In this document: piece after piece, positions 5,760-6,795 of the stretch
Layout: each line of letters opens with the position of its first letter
Position numbering within the stretch: the first letter of the stretch is position 1
Source of the DNA: Candidatus Zambryskiibacteriota bacterium
Lineage (GTDB): Bacteria; Patescibacteriota; Minisyncoccia; Phycocordibacterales; Zambryskibacteraceae
Assembly: GCA_024654145.1 (NCBI GenBank)
Contig: JANLIM010000047.1
Location: forward strand, 1-6,795
Length of the DNA stretch: 6,795 bases
Direction: 5' to 3'
Notes under the pieces: model-generated
What the model saw: the letters and a program-made list of their open reading frames with translations, nothing else
Databases searched by the model: none
What the model was told of the DNA's origin: nothing
Program-made: the position numbers and the translations under genes

Positions 5760-6312
5760 CTAATTCGCGCTGAGACACTAGCGTCTGCAGTGTAAAGTCC
5801 GTTCGGCTTCTACCTGTGCCGGAATGGCTTTTTACCTTCACTATCACCTTCGGCTGAAGAGTATTATCTGTGTCAGCTCCCAAGACGTAGAAGACGAGGT
5901 CGTCAACAACAAGCTCCGGAGCAGTTACTGGAATATAACTACCGCCATCAACACTTTTCTCTATAGACTGATTGTTTAAGCGATATGTAATCTGAATATC
6001 ATCACTCGAAAGAAAGCTTACAAGCGTCCCTCCGCTCGGGCAGTTCTGAGGATTTGTCACAGGGCCATTGCCACAATGGTAATTCTCTCCGAAACGCATT
6101 TCTTTAGAAAGACTCTCAATTGCAAGATTGAGGTTATTCATAACAGTCTTGAGCGAACGCGCCTTGCGATTGGCTTCAAAAACACCGAGTATAGAACCCA
6201 TGCTAATAGTCATAACTACTGCAAATATAGAAACAGCCGTAAGAAGTTCTATCAAAGTAAAACCTTTGGTTTTGTCTCTTGTTTCTTGTATCTTGTATCT
6301 TGTTTTCATCAT
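5752..6312 (-). CDS. GspJ/PilW-like minor pilin with prepilin signal
   Basis: The 186-residue protein has cleavage after Gly17 in KG|FTLIELLTAVSIFAVVM, Glu at +5 (residue 22) and one hydrophobic helix. The NLNLAIESLSKEMRFG segment, followed by YHCGNG...NCPSGG and a beta-rich C-terminal half (ITYRLNNQSIEKSVDGG, ELVVDDLVFYVLG), fits the PulJ/GspJ type of minor pseudopilin. There are two cysteines (YHC, NCPSG), enough for one disulfide. The polar leader TRYKIQE TRDKTK comes from a 7-bp array. Start is ATG at 6312 or the adjacent ATG at 6309, one or four bases after the upstream stop; no Shine-Dalgarno. GspI and GspJ homologues form the tip complex with GspK in type II systems, matching the two genes downstream. 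Exact subfamily names are tentative. Confidence 0.85.
   Translation of the reverse strand: MMKTRYKIQETRDKTKGFTLIELLTAVSIFAVVMTISMGSILGVFEANRKARSLKTVMNNLNLAIESLSKEMRFGENYHCGNGPVTNPQNCPSGGTLVSFLSSDDIQITYRLNNQSIEKSVDGGSYIPVTAPELVVDDLVFYVLGADTDNTLQPKVIVKVKSHSGTGRSRTDFTLQTLVSQRELDE
6278..6305. repeat. 7-bp tandem repeat in the leader of the GspJ-like gene
   Basis: Plus-strand units are cttgttt, cttgtat, cttgtat and cttgttt, with a related tttgtct just before (6271-6277). The array begins a few bases after the start codons and encodes TRYKIQE followed by TRDKT, a 7-residue period. Confidence 0.85.
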
Positions 6313-6313
6313 A

Positions 6314-6795
6314 TCACTCTACTGAAACCTGCCCAGTCTTATATATTATGACAGAGCGAGTCACTCCTTGAGAACTTCTAATTTTTATCCTCACCCCGAC
6401 CATATTGGGAGGGTTGTATTCTTGTCCTCCATTGTTGAATAAAATAATGCGAGCGTCCGTGTTTGGTCTGAGAAAAGTCACGTCCACCCTACTCGTAACA
6501 TTACCACACTGATCCGCACCATTAGACCTGACCACACAAAAATCCTCTATAAAAAACCCGCTACTGAAATTAACTTTCTCTATACATTCAAAAGCCTCTC
6601 CCGTCTGACAATCCCAATCACCGCTGTAGTGATTGCTTATGTCCTTGTCAACAAAAAACAAGTAAGAAGTATCAGATCCTTCCTCCAAAAGACTGAAGGC
6701 AAGACCGTATGCTGAATTAAAGTCGTCAGATCCAGGTGTCACCTCGCGCACCGCTATGCCGTAAATCTGTGCTTGTAAAATGTTGCTACTAAGGT
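6314..6795 (-). CDS. GspH/FimT-like minor pilin, N-terminus cut by window edge
   Basis: The frame is open from base 6794 to the TGA at 6314-6316, so the true start lies beyond the right edge. A GTG at 6751 gives a shorter reading, but the codons before it (LSSNILQAQIYGIAVRE) look like the end of a pilin N-terminal helix and should be part of the gene. The visible domain has FNSAYGLAFSLLEEG, TSYLFFVDKD and DVTFLRPNTDARIILFNNGG, a pattern that fits the GspH/FimT beta-domain. Four cysteines (DWDC, FEC, DFC, DQCGN) suggest two disulfides. The prepilin signal itself is not visible, so pilin identity rests on this domain and on three neighbouring genes with clear signals. The next gene starts one base after this stop. 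Confidence 0.78.
   Translation of the reverse strand, partial: LSSNILQAQIYGIAVREVTPGSDDFNSAYGLAFSLLEEGSDTSYLFFVDKDISNHYSGDWDCQTGEAFECIEKVNFSSGFFIEDFCVVRSNGADQCGNVTSRVDVTFLRPNTDARIILFNNGGQEYNPPNMVGVRIKIRSSQGVTRSVIIYKTGQVSVE

Noticed and set aside
1..6795. CRISPR arrays, tRNA genes, insertion sequences or attachment sites
   Set aside because: None seen. The tandem arrays have 7- or 9-bp units without spacers, no cloverleaf was found, and no transposase or terminal inverted repeats are present.

Overview
The window looks like a piece of a Candidate Phyla Radiation (Patescibacteria) genome, most likely Parcubacteria. This rests on recognising protein styles, not on a database search. The NAD-dependent ligase has variant active-site and zinc-finger residues that I associate with that group. 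The minor pilins carry motifs of the type AADTGLECALYW and FAQEGFEQIRNIRDEN. A small membrane protein resembles a family I remember from these genomes. The protein genes also lack clear Shine-Dalgarno sequences. Every supported gene lies on the minus strand, so transcription runs from right to left.

Right part (6795 to 4709): four minor-pilin (pseudopilin) genes are packed with gaps or overlaps of a few bases. They are a GspH/FimT-like gene cut by the window edge, a GspJ/PilW-like gene, a PilV/GspI-like gene and a PilX/GspK-like gene. Together they look like the tip or priming set of a type IV pilus or type II secretion-like filament. ligA (NAD-dependent DNA ligase) follows 13 bases later.

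Middle (2689 to 2162): about 530 bases hold no convincing protein gene. They read instead as an independent structured RNA of about 490 nt on the minus strand. A near-consensus promoter (TTGAAA, 17 bases, TATACT) overlaps the end of ligA. A dense set of helices follows, then a very strong GC hairpin and an intrinsic terminator ending in seven T. I cannot assign it to tmRNA, RNase P RNA, T-box or any other class I know. It is the main candidate for something undescribed.

Left part (2161 to 1): gatC and gatA, two subunits of the Glu-tRNA(Gln)/Asp-tRNA(Asn) amidotransferase, overlap by one base. A two-helix membrane protein follows and is cut by the left edge. It reads as an open frame for all 139 codons from 417 to base 1.

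A second theme is short tandem repeats at gene boundaries. There are 7-bp arrays inside gatC and in the coding starts of three pilin genes, plus a 9-bp array that fills the gatA-to-membrane-gene gap exactly. In coding sequence the 7-bp arrays give a 7-residue protein period just before the prepilin cleavage site. A gain or loss of one unit there would shift the frame.
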